DNA of 64,000 nucleotides from contig NZ_CP151635.1 in assembly GCF_038397735.1 (NCBI RefSeq), forward strand, positions 620,001-684,000, written 5' to 3'. This document shows positions 1-7,479 of the stretch, one piece after another. The stretch comes from Microbacterium sp. LWH13-1.2. Its GTDB lineage: Bacteria > Actinomycetota > Actinomycetes > Actinomycetales > Microbacteriaceae. Positions within the stretch are counted from its first letter, which is position 1. Each line of letters opens with the position of its first letter. Under the pieces are notes generated by a model that was not told where the DNA came from, did not search any database, and saw nothing but the letters and a program-made list of their open reading frames with translations. The position numbers and the translations under genes are program-made.

Positions 1-478
1 TGATGCCCGAGCCTGCGGCGATGCCGACGACATGGCGCTGATCGAGGTCATCCAGGCCCGAGGTGAACGTGCCCTGCGGACTCATCACGTCGATCTCGAA
101 GCCCGGGTGCAGGCCGGTCTGCGCCCAGGTGGAGAAGAGCCCGCCCTCGTCGCGCTTCACGGCGATGCTCAGCCGGGTCGGCATCCCGGCCGCGATCTGC
201 TCGTCCGTGCGATGCTCTGGGGCCCGACAGAGAGAGTACGACCGGCGCACCTCGGCGCCCTCGAGCGTGGTGCGCAGCGCCACGTACTGGCCGGGCAGGT
301 GGTCGTAGTCGTCGGCGAGCTCGGCGGGGACGGTGAAGGTCACCTCGACCGAGTCCTCGGTGAGCGGCCGTACCTCTTCGACGGCCAGCGTATGGAAGCG
401 TGCCCGCTTCTTCGTCGTCGACGCGGAACGGTGTGCGGCGGTCGAAGGAGCGATACCGGGGGACGCGAACAGCGACAT
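1..478 (-). CDS. paaE: PaaE, reductase subunit of phenylacetyl-CoA epoxidase (partial)
   Basis: This subunit passes electrons from NADPH through FAD and a 2Fe-2S centre to the di-iron PaaA subunit. Only the first 159 codons are in the window; the gene runs off the left edge. The visible part is a ferredoxin-reductase flavin domain: GQYV at residues 63-66, the flavin-binding RSYSLC at 79-84, and the start of the NADP-binding domain at GIAAGSG near the cut. The C-terminal 2Fe-2S ferredoxin domain lies outside the window. The ATG shares one base with the paaD stop (TGATG), so it is the last visible gene of a coupled paaABCDE operon. Confidence 0.93.
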   Translation of the reverse strand, partial: MSLFASPGIAPSTAAHRSASTTKKRARFHTLAVEEVRPLTEDSVEVTFTVPAELADDYDHLPGQYVALRTTLEGAEVRRSYSLCRAPEHRTDEQIAAGMPTRLSIAVKRDEGGLFSTWAQTGLHPGFEIDVMSPQGTFTSGLDDLDQRHVVGIAAGSGI

Positions 479-1029
479 CAGTGCACCTTGAAGTGGTCGA
501 AGGGCTCGAGGCAGGCGCGGCATTCGAACAGCGCCTTGCACGAGGTGGAACCGAAACGCGAGACCTCGCGGGTGTCGAGCGATCCGCATCGGGGGCAGCG
601 CACGCTGATCGCGAGGCGGATCGGGCCGGATGAGATCGCCGAGCGTCCGGAAGGCGGGGCGATGCCGTACTGCGACAGCTTCTGTCTGCCGGCATCCGAC
701 ATCCAGTCCGTCGTCCACGCGGGGGAGAGCACGAGTCGCACTTCGACGTTCTCGTAGCCGGCCAAGGTCAGGGCCAGGATGACGTCGTCGCGGATCGTGT
801 CCATCGCCGGGCATCCGCTGTAGGTCGGGGTGATGTCGACCGTGACCGTGTCGCCGTCGACCGCGACGGCGCGGAGTACACCGAGATCCTCGATCGTGAG
901 CACCGGCACCTCGGGGTCGGCCACGGCCGCGGCGATCCGCCAGGCCGTCGCCTGGTCGGTCTCGGAGAGGTCGGCGCGTTTCCTCTCGGTGCGCTCGCTC
1001 AACGACCTGCGGTCCTCAGCAGTCACCAT
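478..1029 (-). CDS. paaD: PaaD, Fe-S maturation factor of phenylacetyl-CoA epoxidase
   Basis: The product has 183 aa. An N-terminal DUF59/MIP18-like domain (about residues 25-110, containing DPEVPVLTIEDLG and YSGCPAMD) is followed by a C-terminal zinc-ribbon-like segment with CPRC and a later C-x6-C-x2-C series. PaaD is not part of the catalytic core; by family it helps install the iron-sulfur centre needed by PaaE. The chosen ATG overlaps the paaC stop by 7 bases. A GTG one codon downstream would give a 4-base GTGA overlap and is an equal alternative. It sits in the conserved order paaA-B-C-D-E. Confidence 0.92.
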   Translation of the reverse strand: MVTAEDRRSLSERTERKRADLSETDQATAWRIAAAVADPEVPVLTIEDLGVLRAVAVDGDTVTVDITPTYSGCPAMDTIRDDVILALTLAGYENVEVRLVLSPAWTTDWMSDAGRQKLSQYGIAPPSGRSAISSGPIRLAISVRCPRCGSLDTREVSRFGSTSCKALFECRACLEPFDHFKVH

Positions 1030-1865
1030 GATGCTCCCGGATGGCGCCTGGCGAGCACCTGCATCTCGGCGAGCAGATGGCCGAGCGGCGTCGCGTGAGC
1101 GCCGCGCCGTCCGCCTGCCGAGGATGCCGAGACGACAGGCGTCTCGAGCTCCGCCTCGGCGAGCACGGTGTCGACGACCGCGTCGAAACCGGGGCGCAGC
1201 GTCGACGGTCGCACAGCGGCGTCGCCGAGTCGATCGATCAGGGGCTCGTCGCGGAAGAGCTCGTCGACGTAGGGCCAGACGTCGCCCAGCGCGCGGACGA
1301 TACGCCGCCTCGACTCGTCGGTGCCGCCGGCCAGGCGAAGCACCCACTGCACCGCGTGGTCACGGTGGTAGTCGACCTCTTTGAGCGACTTCTCGGCGAT
1401 CGCCGCGAAGGTCGGGTCGGTGCTCTCCCGCAGGGCGGAGTAGAGCTCGAACATGTAGGTCGACACGATGAACTGACGCGCGATCGTCTGAGCGAAGTCG
1501 CCGTTGGGCTGCTCGACGATCCACGCGCTGCGGAAGTCGGGCTCATCGCGGAAGTACGCGAGGTCGTCTTCGGAGCGGCCGTCGTACGATCCTGCGAAGT
1601 GCAGCAACGAGCGGGCATGCCCGAGCAGGTCGAGGGCGATGTTGCCGAGTGCGACGTCCTCTTCGAGCTCCGGTGCGCGGGCGATCCACTCGCCGAGCTG
1701 CTGAGAGAGGATCAGCGCGTCGTCGCCGAGCCAGAGCGCGTATTCGGCGATGTCGGCGGATGCCGCGGCGGAGCCGTCTCCGGTGAGCTCCTCGCTCAGC
1801 CGCAGCGCGTCGACCGAGACATCGCCGTGCACGTCGCCGTGAATGTCCGCATGGATATCGTTCAC
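1023..1865 (-). CDS. paaC: PaaC, structural subunit of phenylacetyl-CoA epoxidase
   Basis: The product has 280 aa and is a ferritin-like four-helix subunit that pairs with PaaA in the epoxidase core. The family pattern is clear from about residue 40 onward (EYALWLGDDALILSQQLGEW, then GNIALDLLGHARSLLH and DEPDFRNAW-like text), but the iron ligands are degenerate, as expected for the scaffold partner. The start is GTG inside a GTGA overlap with the paaB stop. The first 17 residues are an odd Asp/His-rich repeat (DIHADIHGDVHGDV). An in-frame GTG inside that repeat could be an alternative start. Confidence 0.93.
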   Translation of the reverse strand: MNDIHADIHGDVHGDVSVDALRLSEELTGDGSAAASADIAEYALWLGDDALILSQQLGEWIARAPELEEDVALGNIALDLLGHARSLLHFAGSYDGRSEDDLAYFRDEPDFRSAWIVEQPNGDFAQTIARQFIVSTYMFELYSALRESTDPTFAAIAEKSLKEVDYHRDHAVQWVLRLAGGTDESRRRIVRALGDVWPYVDELFRDEPLIDRLGDAAVRPSTLRPGFDAVVDTVLAEAELETPVVSASSAGGRRGAHATPLGHLLAEMQVLARRHPGASW

Positions 1866-2167
1866 AGGTGCGGCACCCCTTCGGAGGCCGTGTAGTACAC
1901 GGCGTGCCGGTAGTTCTTACCGGCGGGGCTCTCGAAGTAGGCGCCCTTGGCATCGGGGTCGCTCGTCGTGATCGCGTCCGCGGGAACGGCCCAGATCGAG
2001 ACACCCTCGCCTCGGCGCGTGTAGAGGTCGCGGGCGTTGCGGATCGCCATGTCGGCATCCGGAGCATGCAGGGACCCGACGTGCACATGGCTCAGGCCGC
2101 GGTTCGCGCGGACGAAGACCTCCCAGAGGGGCCACGGCTCGCGTTCATCGGCTCCCGGCGTCGCCAT
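1862..2167 (-). CDS. paaB: PaaB, small subunit of phenylacetyl-CoA epoxidase
   Basis: The product has 101 aa, the usual length for PaaB, with the family signatures WEVFVRANRGLSHVHVGSLHA, DADMAIRNARDLYTRR and a YFESPAGKNYRHAVYY-like end. PaaB bridges the PaaAC units of the multicomponent oxygenase. ATG at 2167 shares one base with the paaA stop (TGATG). A GTG at 2170 would give a GTGA overlap instead and would add one residue. The stop overlaps the paaC GTG by four bases, so translation is coupled on both sides. Confidence 0.94.
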   Translation of the reverse strand: MATPGADEREPWPLWEVFVRANRGLSHVHVGSLHAPDADMAIRNARDLYTRRGEGVSIWAVPADAITTSDPDAKGAYFESPAGKNYRHAVYYTASEGVPHL

Positions 2168-3147
2168 CACGCCACCGCCTTCGTCTTCACTGCCTGCTTG
2201 CGGGCGTACTCAGCTGCGGCCTCGCGCACCCATGCGCCCTCCTCGTGTGCCGTGCGGCGGCGCTCGAGACGTTCGGCGTTGCACGGGCCGTTGCCACGCA
2301 GCACCTCGAAGAACTCGTCCCAGTCGATCTCGCCGATCACGTACTGCCCGGTCTCGTCGTCGAATCGCAGATCGGGGTCGGGAAGGGTCACGCCGAGGAT
2401 CTCGGCCTGCGGCACGAGCATTCCGACGAAGCGCTGGCGGAGCTCGTCGTTGGTGAAGCGCTTGATCTTCCATTTCATCGACTGGGCGGAGTTGGGGGAC
2501 TGGTCATCCGGCGGCCCGAACATCGCCAGGCTCGGCCAGTACCAGCGGTTCACGGCATCCTGCGCCATCTGCCTCTGCTCGTCGGTGCCCTGCATCAGGG
2601 AGAGCAGGATCTCGAAACCCTGGCGCTGGTGGAACGACTCCTCTTTGCAGACGCGCACCATCGCGCGTCCGTAGGGGCCGTACGACGCACGGCACAGCGG
2701 CACCTGGTTGCAGATCGCGGCGCCGTCGACGAGCCATCCGATCGCGCCCATGTCGGCCCAGGTGGGGGTGGGGTAGTTGAAGATCGACGAGTACTTCGCC
2801 TTGCCGCTGATGAGCTGGTCCATCATCTCGTCCCGCGTGATCCCGAGGGTCTGCGCGGCGGAGTAGAGGTAGAGCCCGTGACCGGCCTCGTCCTGCACCT
2901 TCGCCATCAGGATCGCCTTGCGCTTGAGGCTCGGGGCCCGGGTGATCCAGTTGCCCTCCGGCTGCATTCCGATGATCTCGGAGTGCGCGTGCTGCGAGAT
3001 CTGACGGATCAGCGTCTTTCGATAGGCCTCGGGCATCCAGTCTCGCGGCTCGATGCGCTGCTCGTTCGCGATGAGCTCGTCGAACAGGCGCTCGTCATCG
3101 GAGAGCTCGTCAGCGACGAGGGAAAGGTCTGCGGGGCTGGTCATCAT
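2167..3147 (-). CDS. paaA: PaaA, catalytic di-iron subunit of phenylacetyl-CoA epoxidase
   Basis: This oxygenase subunit converts phenylacetyl-CoA to the ring-1,2-epoxide. It has 326 aa with di-iron ligand motifs in family order: an early Glu in the ELIANEQ helix, QDEAGHG, and EESFHQRQG. The substrate-binding text [12 protein letters not shown] and [18 protein letters not shown] is typical. Two ATGs are adjacent; GAGGAG lies only 3 bases before the first, so the second (3144) may be the real start. It is the first gene of paaABCDE, with a PaaR-type operator 27-48 bases upstream. Confidence 0.95.
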   Translation of the reverse strand: MMTSPADLSLVADELSDDERLFDELIANEQRIEPRDWMPEAYRKTLIRQISQHAHSEIIGMQPEGNWITRAPSLKRKAILMAKVQDEAGHGLYLYSAAQTLGITRDEMMDQLISGKAKYSSIFNYPTPTWADMGAIGWLVDGAAICNQVPLCRASYGPYGRAMVRVCKEESFHQRQGFEILLSLMQGTDEQRQMAQDAVNRWYWPSLAMFGPPDDQSPNSAQSMKWKIKRFTNDELRQRFVGMLVPQAEILGVTLPDPDLRFDDETGQYVIGEIDWDEFFEVLRGNGPCNAERLERRRTAHEEGAWVREAAAEYARKQAVKTKAVA

Positions 3148-3173
3148 CGACTCCTCGGTATCCGATCGGCTTT

Positions 3174-3195
3174 ACTGACCGGTCGTTAGGTAATT
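3174..3195. promoter_or_regulatory. PaaR-type operator upstream of paaA
   Basis: A 22-bp site starts ACTGACCG and has a degenerate opposite arm AGGTAATT. It matches 14 of the 16 fixed positions of the PaaR consensus I recall for Corynebacterium glutamicum (ACTnACCG, nnCGnn, CGGTnAGT). It lies just upstream of paaA and shares CTGACCG followed by G or A and TC with sites at 14255 and 24262. The consensus is from memory, not searched. Confidence 0.72.
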
Positions 3196-3231
3196 CTGAC
3201 ACGGAGGTCGTCGGTGCGCAAGGTGAGGGGC

Positions 3232-3651
3232 TCAGCGAGAGCGTGAGACGAGGTCGAGAAGCGCTCGACCGTAGGCCTCAGAGGGATCCGGATGCTCGAA
3301 TCTCAGCGTCTCTCCGGCGATCTCGACCTCGACCACGAAGGCGTCGGGAAGGCGGGTCAGGGCGCGGAAGGTGCCCCGCAGCAGCTCGCGCAGCTGGTCC
3401 TCGCGCGGAAGCCAGACCGCATCGGCGAGGGTGACGGCATCGAGTGCCCACTCGGTCGTGCCGTTGAACGCGAGATCCGTGCCGCTGGGTGTCTGGCGAG
3501 CCTCGATCGTCATCTCGCTGACCGTGAAGACGTCGGCCTCGGCTTCGAGTTCGACCTCGTCCGGCAGATCGAGCTGGAAGCGATCGCCCTCCGCCGGGTG
3601 CCACACGAGACCGGCATCGCGCAGGGATACGGCCAGTTCGCGGGTGATCAT
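3232..3651 (-). CDS. Conserved hypothetical protein, 139 aa
   Basis: I do not know its function. It is a soluble, acidic protein with no signal peptide or membrane segment. Recognisable conserved-looking stretches are RELAVSLRDAGLVWHPAEGDRF near the start and TEWALDAVTLADAVWLPRE in the middle. Similar actinobacterial proteins are, as I recall, often labelled pilus assembly protein CpaE. This one has no ATPase or receiver motif and is far too short for CpaE, so that name should not be carried over. It is a single gene between the paaA promoter and recQ, transcribed away from recQ. Confidence 0.82.
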   Translation of the reverse strand: MITRELAVSLRDAGLVWHPAEGDRFQLDLPDEVELEAEADVFTVSEMTIEARQTPSGTDLAFNGTTEWALDAVTLADAVWLPREDQLRELLRGTFRALTRLPDAFVVEVEIAGETLRFEHPDPSEAYGRALLDLVSRSR

Positions 3652-3735
3652 CGTTCCACGCTAGACGACACGATCGGGCGTCGGGCCGTTCCGCGCGTGT
3701 ATGAACGGTCCCGGGTGCCGGCGGCTTGGGGGCTC

Positions 3736-3801
3736 GACGTCGGTGGCATGAGGCCCTGACGTCGGCGGCATGAGGGCCTGACGTCGGTGGCATGAGGCAC
3801 A
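3736..3801. repeat. Three tandem copies of a 22-bp unit
   Basis: Three head-to-tail copies begin at 3736, 3758 and 3780, each starting GACGTCGG and containing GGCATGAGG. Copies 1 and 2 differ at two positions; copy 3 diverges in its last few bases. The array ends about 10 bases before the recQ start, next to its ribosome-binding site. Confidence 0.9.
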
Positions 3802-3809
3802 GTGGAGAC

Positions 3810-5933
3810 ATGACTTCTCCCGCCGCTGTCGACACCCGCACCGCTGCGCTCTCGGCGCTCCGCGAGCTGGTCGGTCGTCCCGACGCCGACTTCCACGACG
3901 GCCAGTTCGAGGCGATCGAGGCACTCGTCGAGGGGCGCCGCCGCGCGCTCGTGGTGCAGCGAACGGGCTGGGGCAAGTCCGCGGTCTACTTCGTCGCGAC
4001 CCTCCTGCTGAGACGGCAGGGTGCCGGCCCCACAGTGCTCGTCTCGCCGCTGCTGGCGCTGATGCGCGACCAGATCGCCGCGGCCGAACGGGCGGGCGTG
4101 CGCGCCGTCGCGATCAACTCGACCAACGCGCACGAGTGGTCGGAGGTGATGGAGCAGCTCGACCGTGACGAGGTGGACGTGCTGCTCGTGTCTCCCGAGC
4201 GGCTCAACAATCCCGCGTTCCGCGAGCAGCAGCTGCCGGCGCTCGTGCGACGGATCGGAATGCTGGTGGTCGACGAGGCGCACTGCATCAGCGACTGGGG
4301 GCACGACTTCCGCCCCGACTATCGTCGGCTGCGCGATCTGATCGAGCAGATGCCGCCTCAGGTTCCGGTGCTCGCCACCACGGCGACGGCGAACAGCAGA
4401 GTGGTCGCAGACGTCGCCGAGCAGCTTGGCACCGGCGGCGCGGAATCCGCAGGTGACCGACCTGAGGTGTTGACGATCCGAGGCCCGCTCGCCCGCACAT
4501 CGCTGCGGTTGGGGGTGCTGCGCCTGCGCGATTCGGCGAGCCGACTGGCGTGGTTGCTGAGCCACATCGACGACCTCCCGGGCTCCGGCATCATCTACAC
4601 GCTCACCGTCGCCGCCGCGGTCGACACGGCGCGGCTGCTGCGCGATCACGGCCACGAGGTGCGTGCGTACACGGGGCAGACCGACACCGACGAGCGCACC
4701 GAGTCCGAGGGGATGCTGAAGCGCAATGAGGTCAAGGCGCTCGTCGCCACGAGCGCGCTCGGCATGGGATTCGACAAGCCCGACCTCGGATTCGTCCTGC
4801 ACCTCGGAGCGCCGTCCTCACCGGTCGCGTATTACCAGCAGGTCGGTCGTGCCGGTCGTGCGAGTGAGAGTGCCGATGTGCTTCTGCTGCCCGGCGCCGA
4901 AGACCGAGACATCTGGCACTACTTCGCGACGGCCTCGATGCCCGACCGTGAGCGTGCCGAGCGCGTGATCGGGGCGCTCGGCGACCAGCCGATCTCGACT
5001 CCTGCGCTGGAGGCGATGGTCGACATCCGGCGCACACCCCTCGAACTTCTGCTCAAGGTGCTCGACGTCGACGGTGCGGTGCGCCGGGTGGAGGGCGGTT
5101 GGGTCGCGACCGGTCAGCCGTGGACGTACGACGCCGAGCGCTATGAGCGCATCGCGGCCGAGCGCCGAGCCGAGCAGCAGCACATGATCGACTACGAGCA
5201 GGCCGACGGCTGCCGGATGGAGTTCCTGCAGCGCTCTCTCGACGACGACACCGCTGCACCCTGTGGCAGGTGCGACAACTGCGCGGGCATCTGGTTCCCG
5301 AGCGAGATCGGCGAGGCAGCGACCACGCAGGCTGCGGAGTCGCTCGATCGGGTCGGCGTCCCGGTCGAACCGCGACGCGCCTGGCCGACGGGAGCCGACA
5401 AGCTCGACGTGCCGGTCAAGGGTCGCATCCCTGCAGCGGATCAGGCAGGGGAGGGGCGCGCTCTCGCGCGATTGACCGACCTCGGCTGGGGTGGCACCCT
5501 GCGGGAGCTCTTCGCCGCAGGAGCGCCCGACGCCGCAGTGTCTCCCCAGGTGCTCGGCGGGTGTGTGCGGGTCCTCGCCGGCTGGGGCTGGACAGAGCGC
5601 CCGGTCGCGGTGGTCGCCATGCCGTCGCGTTCGCGTCCGCTGCTCGTCGACTCGCTCGCCCGCGGGATCTCGGAGATCGGGCGGCTTCCGTACCTCGGTG
5701 CGCTCGACCTGGTGAACGGGGGGCCCACGGGGCAGCCCGGCGGCAACAGCGTCTTCCGTCTCGGCGGTCTGTGGGACAGGTTCAGCGCGCAGGGCGTCGA
5801 CATCCCCGAGGGGCCGGTGCTCCTCGTCGACGACATGGCCGACAGCCGGTGGACTCTCACGGTCGCCGCGCGCACACTGCGTCAGGCCGGCGCAACGGAG
5901 GTTCTTCCGTTCGTGCTCGCGCTCCGCGGCTGA
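3810..5933 (+). CDS. recQ: RecQ-like DNA helicase with C-terminal phosphoribosyltransferase-like domain
   Basis: This ATP-dependent 3'-5' DNA helicase of superfamily 2 has 707 aa. Visible motifs are GWGKS (I), VVDEAHCISDWGHDFRPDY (II, DEAH-type), TATA (III) and QVGRAGR (VI). A four-Cys zinc site follows (C-x-MEFLQRS then C-GRCDNC). The last 180 or so residues are not an HRDC domain. They contain an LLVDDMADSRWT motif like the PRPP loop of type I phosphoribosyltransferases. I chose the ATG preceded by GTGGAG; an in-frame ATG 18 bases upstream lies inside the tandem repeat. It sits between paaA and paaK without obvious functional link. Confidence 0.9.
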   Translation: MTSPAAVDTRTAALSALRELVGRPDADFHDGQFEAIEALVEGRRRALVVQRTGWGKSAVYFVATLLLRRQGAGPTVLVSPLLALMRDQIAAAERAGVRAVAINSTNAHEWSEVMEQLDRDEVDVLLVSPERLNNPAFREQQLPALVRRIGMLVVDEAHCISDWGHDFRPDYRRLRDLIEQMPPQVPVLATTATANSRVVADVAEQLGTGGAESAGDRPEVLTIRGPLARTSLRLGVLRLRDSASRLAWLLSHIDDLPGSGIIYTLTVAAAVDTARLLRDHGHEVRAYTGQTDTDERTESEGMLKRNEVKALVATSALGMGFDKPDLGFVLHLGAPSSPVAYYQQVGRAGRASESADVLLLPGAEDRDIWHYFATASMPDRERAERVIGALGDQPISTPALEAMVDIRRTPLELLLKVLDVDGAVRRVEGGWVATGQPWTYDAERYERIAAERRAEQQHMIDYEQADGCRMEFLQRSLDDDTAAPCGRCDNCAGIWFPSEIGEAATTQAAESLDRVGVPVEPRRAWPTGADKLDVPVKGRIPAADQAGEGRALARLTDLGWGGTLRELFAAGAPDAAVSPQVLGGCVRVLAGWGWTERPVAVVAMPSRSRPLLVDSLARGISEIGRLPYLGALDLVNGGPTGQPGGNSVFRLGGLWDRFSAQGVDIPEGPVLLVDDMADSRWTLTVAARTLRQAGATEVLPFVLALRG

Positions 5934-5968
5934 GGCAGGCGATCCACCTCCGATCGGAGCACCTCAGC
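5929..5968. terminator. Inverted repeat holding both stop codons of recQ and paaK
   Basis: The arms GCTGAGG (5929-5935) and CCTCAGC (5962-5968) are perfectly complementary, and each contains the TGA stop of one convergent gene. A second palindrome, CTCCGATCGGAG, lies in the loop. There is no T-run, so terminator activity is likely but not shown. Confidence 0.5.
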
Positions 5969-7295
5969 GCAGGTCGTACACGCGCTTGTACTTGCCCTCG
6001 CTGCGGGGCAGCGTGCCGGGCTCCTCGACCTTGACGTCGACGCTCGTGCCGATGTGCATCTTGATCCGGTGGTGGAGCACCGCGGCCGCGGCATCGCACT
6101 CCTCGGCACTCAACGACGGGTGCCGCTCGATGCGCACGGTCATGGTGTCGAGCTGCGCGACGTGGTGCAGCTCGAGCACGAAGTGCGGCGTCAGCGTCTC
6201 GATCCCCATCACGAGCTCCTCGATCTGCGTGGGGAACAGGTTCACGCCGCGCAGGATGATCATGTCGTCGTTGCGTCCGGTGATCTTCTCCATGCGCCGC
6301 AGAGCCGGGTAGGTCGTGCCGGGAAGAAGTCGCGTCAGATCGCGTGTGCGGTATCGGATGACAGGGAACGCCTCCTTGGTGAGAGACGTGAACACGAGTT
6401 CGCCCAGCGCTCCGTCCGGCAGTCGATCGCCCGTGTCGCCGTCGATGATCTCGGGCAGGAAGTGGTCCTCCCAGATGTGCGGCCCGTCTTTCGTGAGCAC
6501 GCTCTCGCTTGCGACACCTGGTCCCATGACCTCGCTGAGCCCGTAGATGTCGACCGCGTCGATGTTCAGTCGTCGCTCGATCTCCCGCCGCATCTCGTTC
6601 GTCCAGGGCTCTGCGCCGAGCACCGCCACTCGCAGCGATGTCTTCGTCGGATCGATCCCCGCCGTCTCCATGGCATCCGCGATCGTGAGCAGGTAGCTGG
6701 GGGTGCAGAGGATCGCGTCCGGCTCGAAATCGGCGATCAGCTGCACCTGCCGCGCGGTCTGTCCTCCCGACACGGGGATCACCGTGGCGCCGAGCCGCTC
6801 GATGCCCGCATGCGCACCGAGGCCGCCGGTGAAGAGTCCGTAGCCGTAGGCGTTGTGGACCTTCATCCCCGCGCGGATGCCGGCCGCGTGCAGCGACCTC
6901 GCGATCAGATCGCTCCATCGGTCGAGGTCGCCCTCGGTGTAGCCGACGACGGTCGGACGCCCCGTCGTGCCGGAGGACGCGTGGATGCGACGGACGTCGG
7001 GCATGGGAACGGCGAACATCCCGAACGGGTAGCTCTCGCGCAGATCGGCCTTGGTGGTGAAGGGCAGCTTCTGCACGTCGTCGAGCGTGCGGATGTCGTC
7101 GGGGTGCACGCCGTGCTCATCGAACTTGCGGCGATAGACCGGCACATTCGCGTACGCATGGTGCACCGTCCACTGCAGACGCTCCAGCTGCAGGCGGGCG
7201 AGCGCCTCGGGTGCGTGCAGCTCCGGCTCGGTTCCGATCTCAGCACGGTCATCGATGTCGGTGCGGTGTTCGGTCTCGGTGCTGTGTGAGGTCAT
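5964..7295 (-). CDS. paaK: Phenylacetate-CoA ligase
   Basis: This enzyme activates phenylacetate with ATP and CoA to phenylacetyl-CoA, the entry step of the paa pathway. It has 443 aa and is an ANL-superfamily adenylating enzyme. Visible motifs are the phosphate-loop HASSGTTGRPTVVGYT, GYGLFTGGLGAHAG, AEPW, YGLSE (adenine-binding), YRTRDL, and the hinge and C-terminal lysine region GRNDDMIILRGVNLFP and SEGKYKRV. ATG is preceded by AAGGAG with 6-7 base spacing. It is transcribed divergently from an aldehyde dehydrogenase. I see no clear PaaR operator in the gap between them. Confidence 0.95.
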   Translation of the reverse strand: MTSHSTETEHRTDIDDRAEIGTEPELHAPEALARLQLERLQWTVHHAYANVPVYRRKFDEHGVHPDDIRTLDDVQKLPFTTKADLRESYPFGMFAVPMPDVRRIHASSGTTGRPTVVGYTEGDLDRWSDLIARSLHAAGIRAGMKVHNAYGYGLFTGGLGAHAGIERLGATVIPVSGGQTARQVQLIADFEPDAILCTPSYLLTIADAMETAGIDPTKTSLRVAVLGAEPWTNEMRREIERRLNIDAVDIYGLSEVMGPGVASESVLTKDGPHIWEDHFLPEIIDGDTGDRLPDGALGELVFTSLTKEAFPVIRYRTRDLTRLLPGTTYPALRRMEKITGRNDDMIILRGVNLFPTQIEELVMGIETLTPHFVLELHHVAQLDTMTVRIERHPSLSAEECDAAAAVLHHRIKMHIGTSVDVKVEEPGTLPRSEGKYKRVYDLR

Positions 7296-7479
7296 AGTCG
7301 ACTCCTTCGTCGCAGGGGGGCGTATTCCATCAGATCGCGGATCTCGAGGGCTCGATCTGCCCGAGGCGTACGAACCTGTGCAGAGTGTGCACGATGGATC
7401 CTCGGGTCTGTACCGGCCGGCGTCCGCGCTCGTAGGCTCCGGATACCGGACGAAGGAGTCCGCCATCAAGGAGGAAGCT

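Noticed and set aside
3736..3801. Short CRISPR-like array
   Set aside because: The 22-bp units are directly adjacent with no spacers and there are no cas genes; it is a simple tandem repeat.
7296..7479. PaaR operator in the paaK-ALDH gap
   Set aside because: No segment with the two ACTnACCG-type arms was found, so paaK may be controlled differently.
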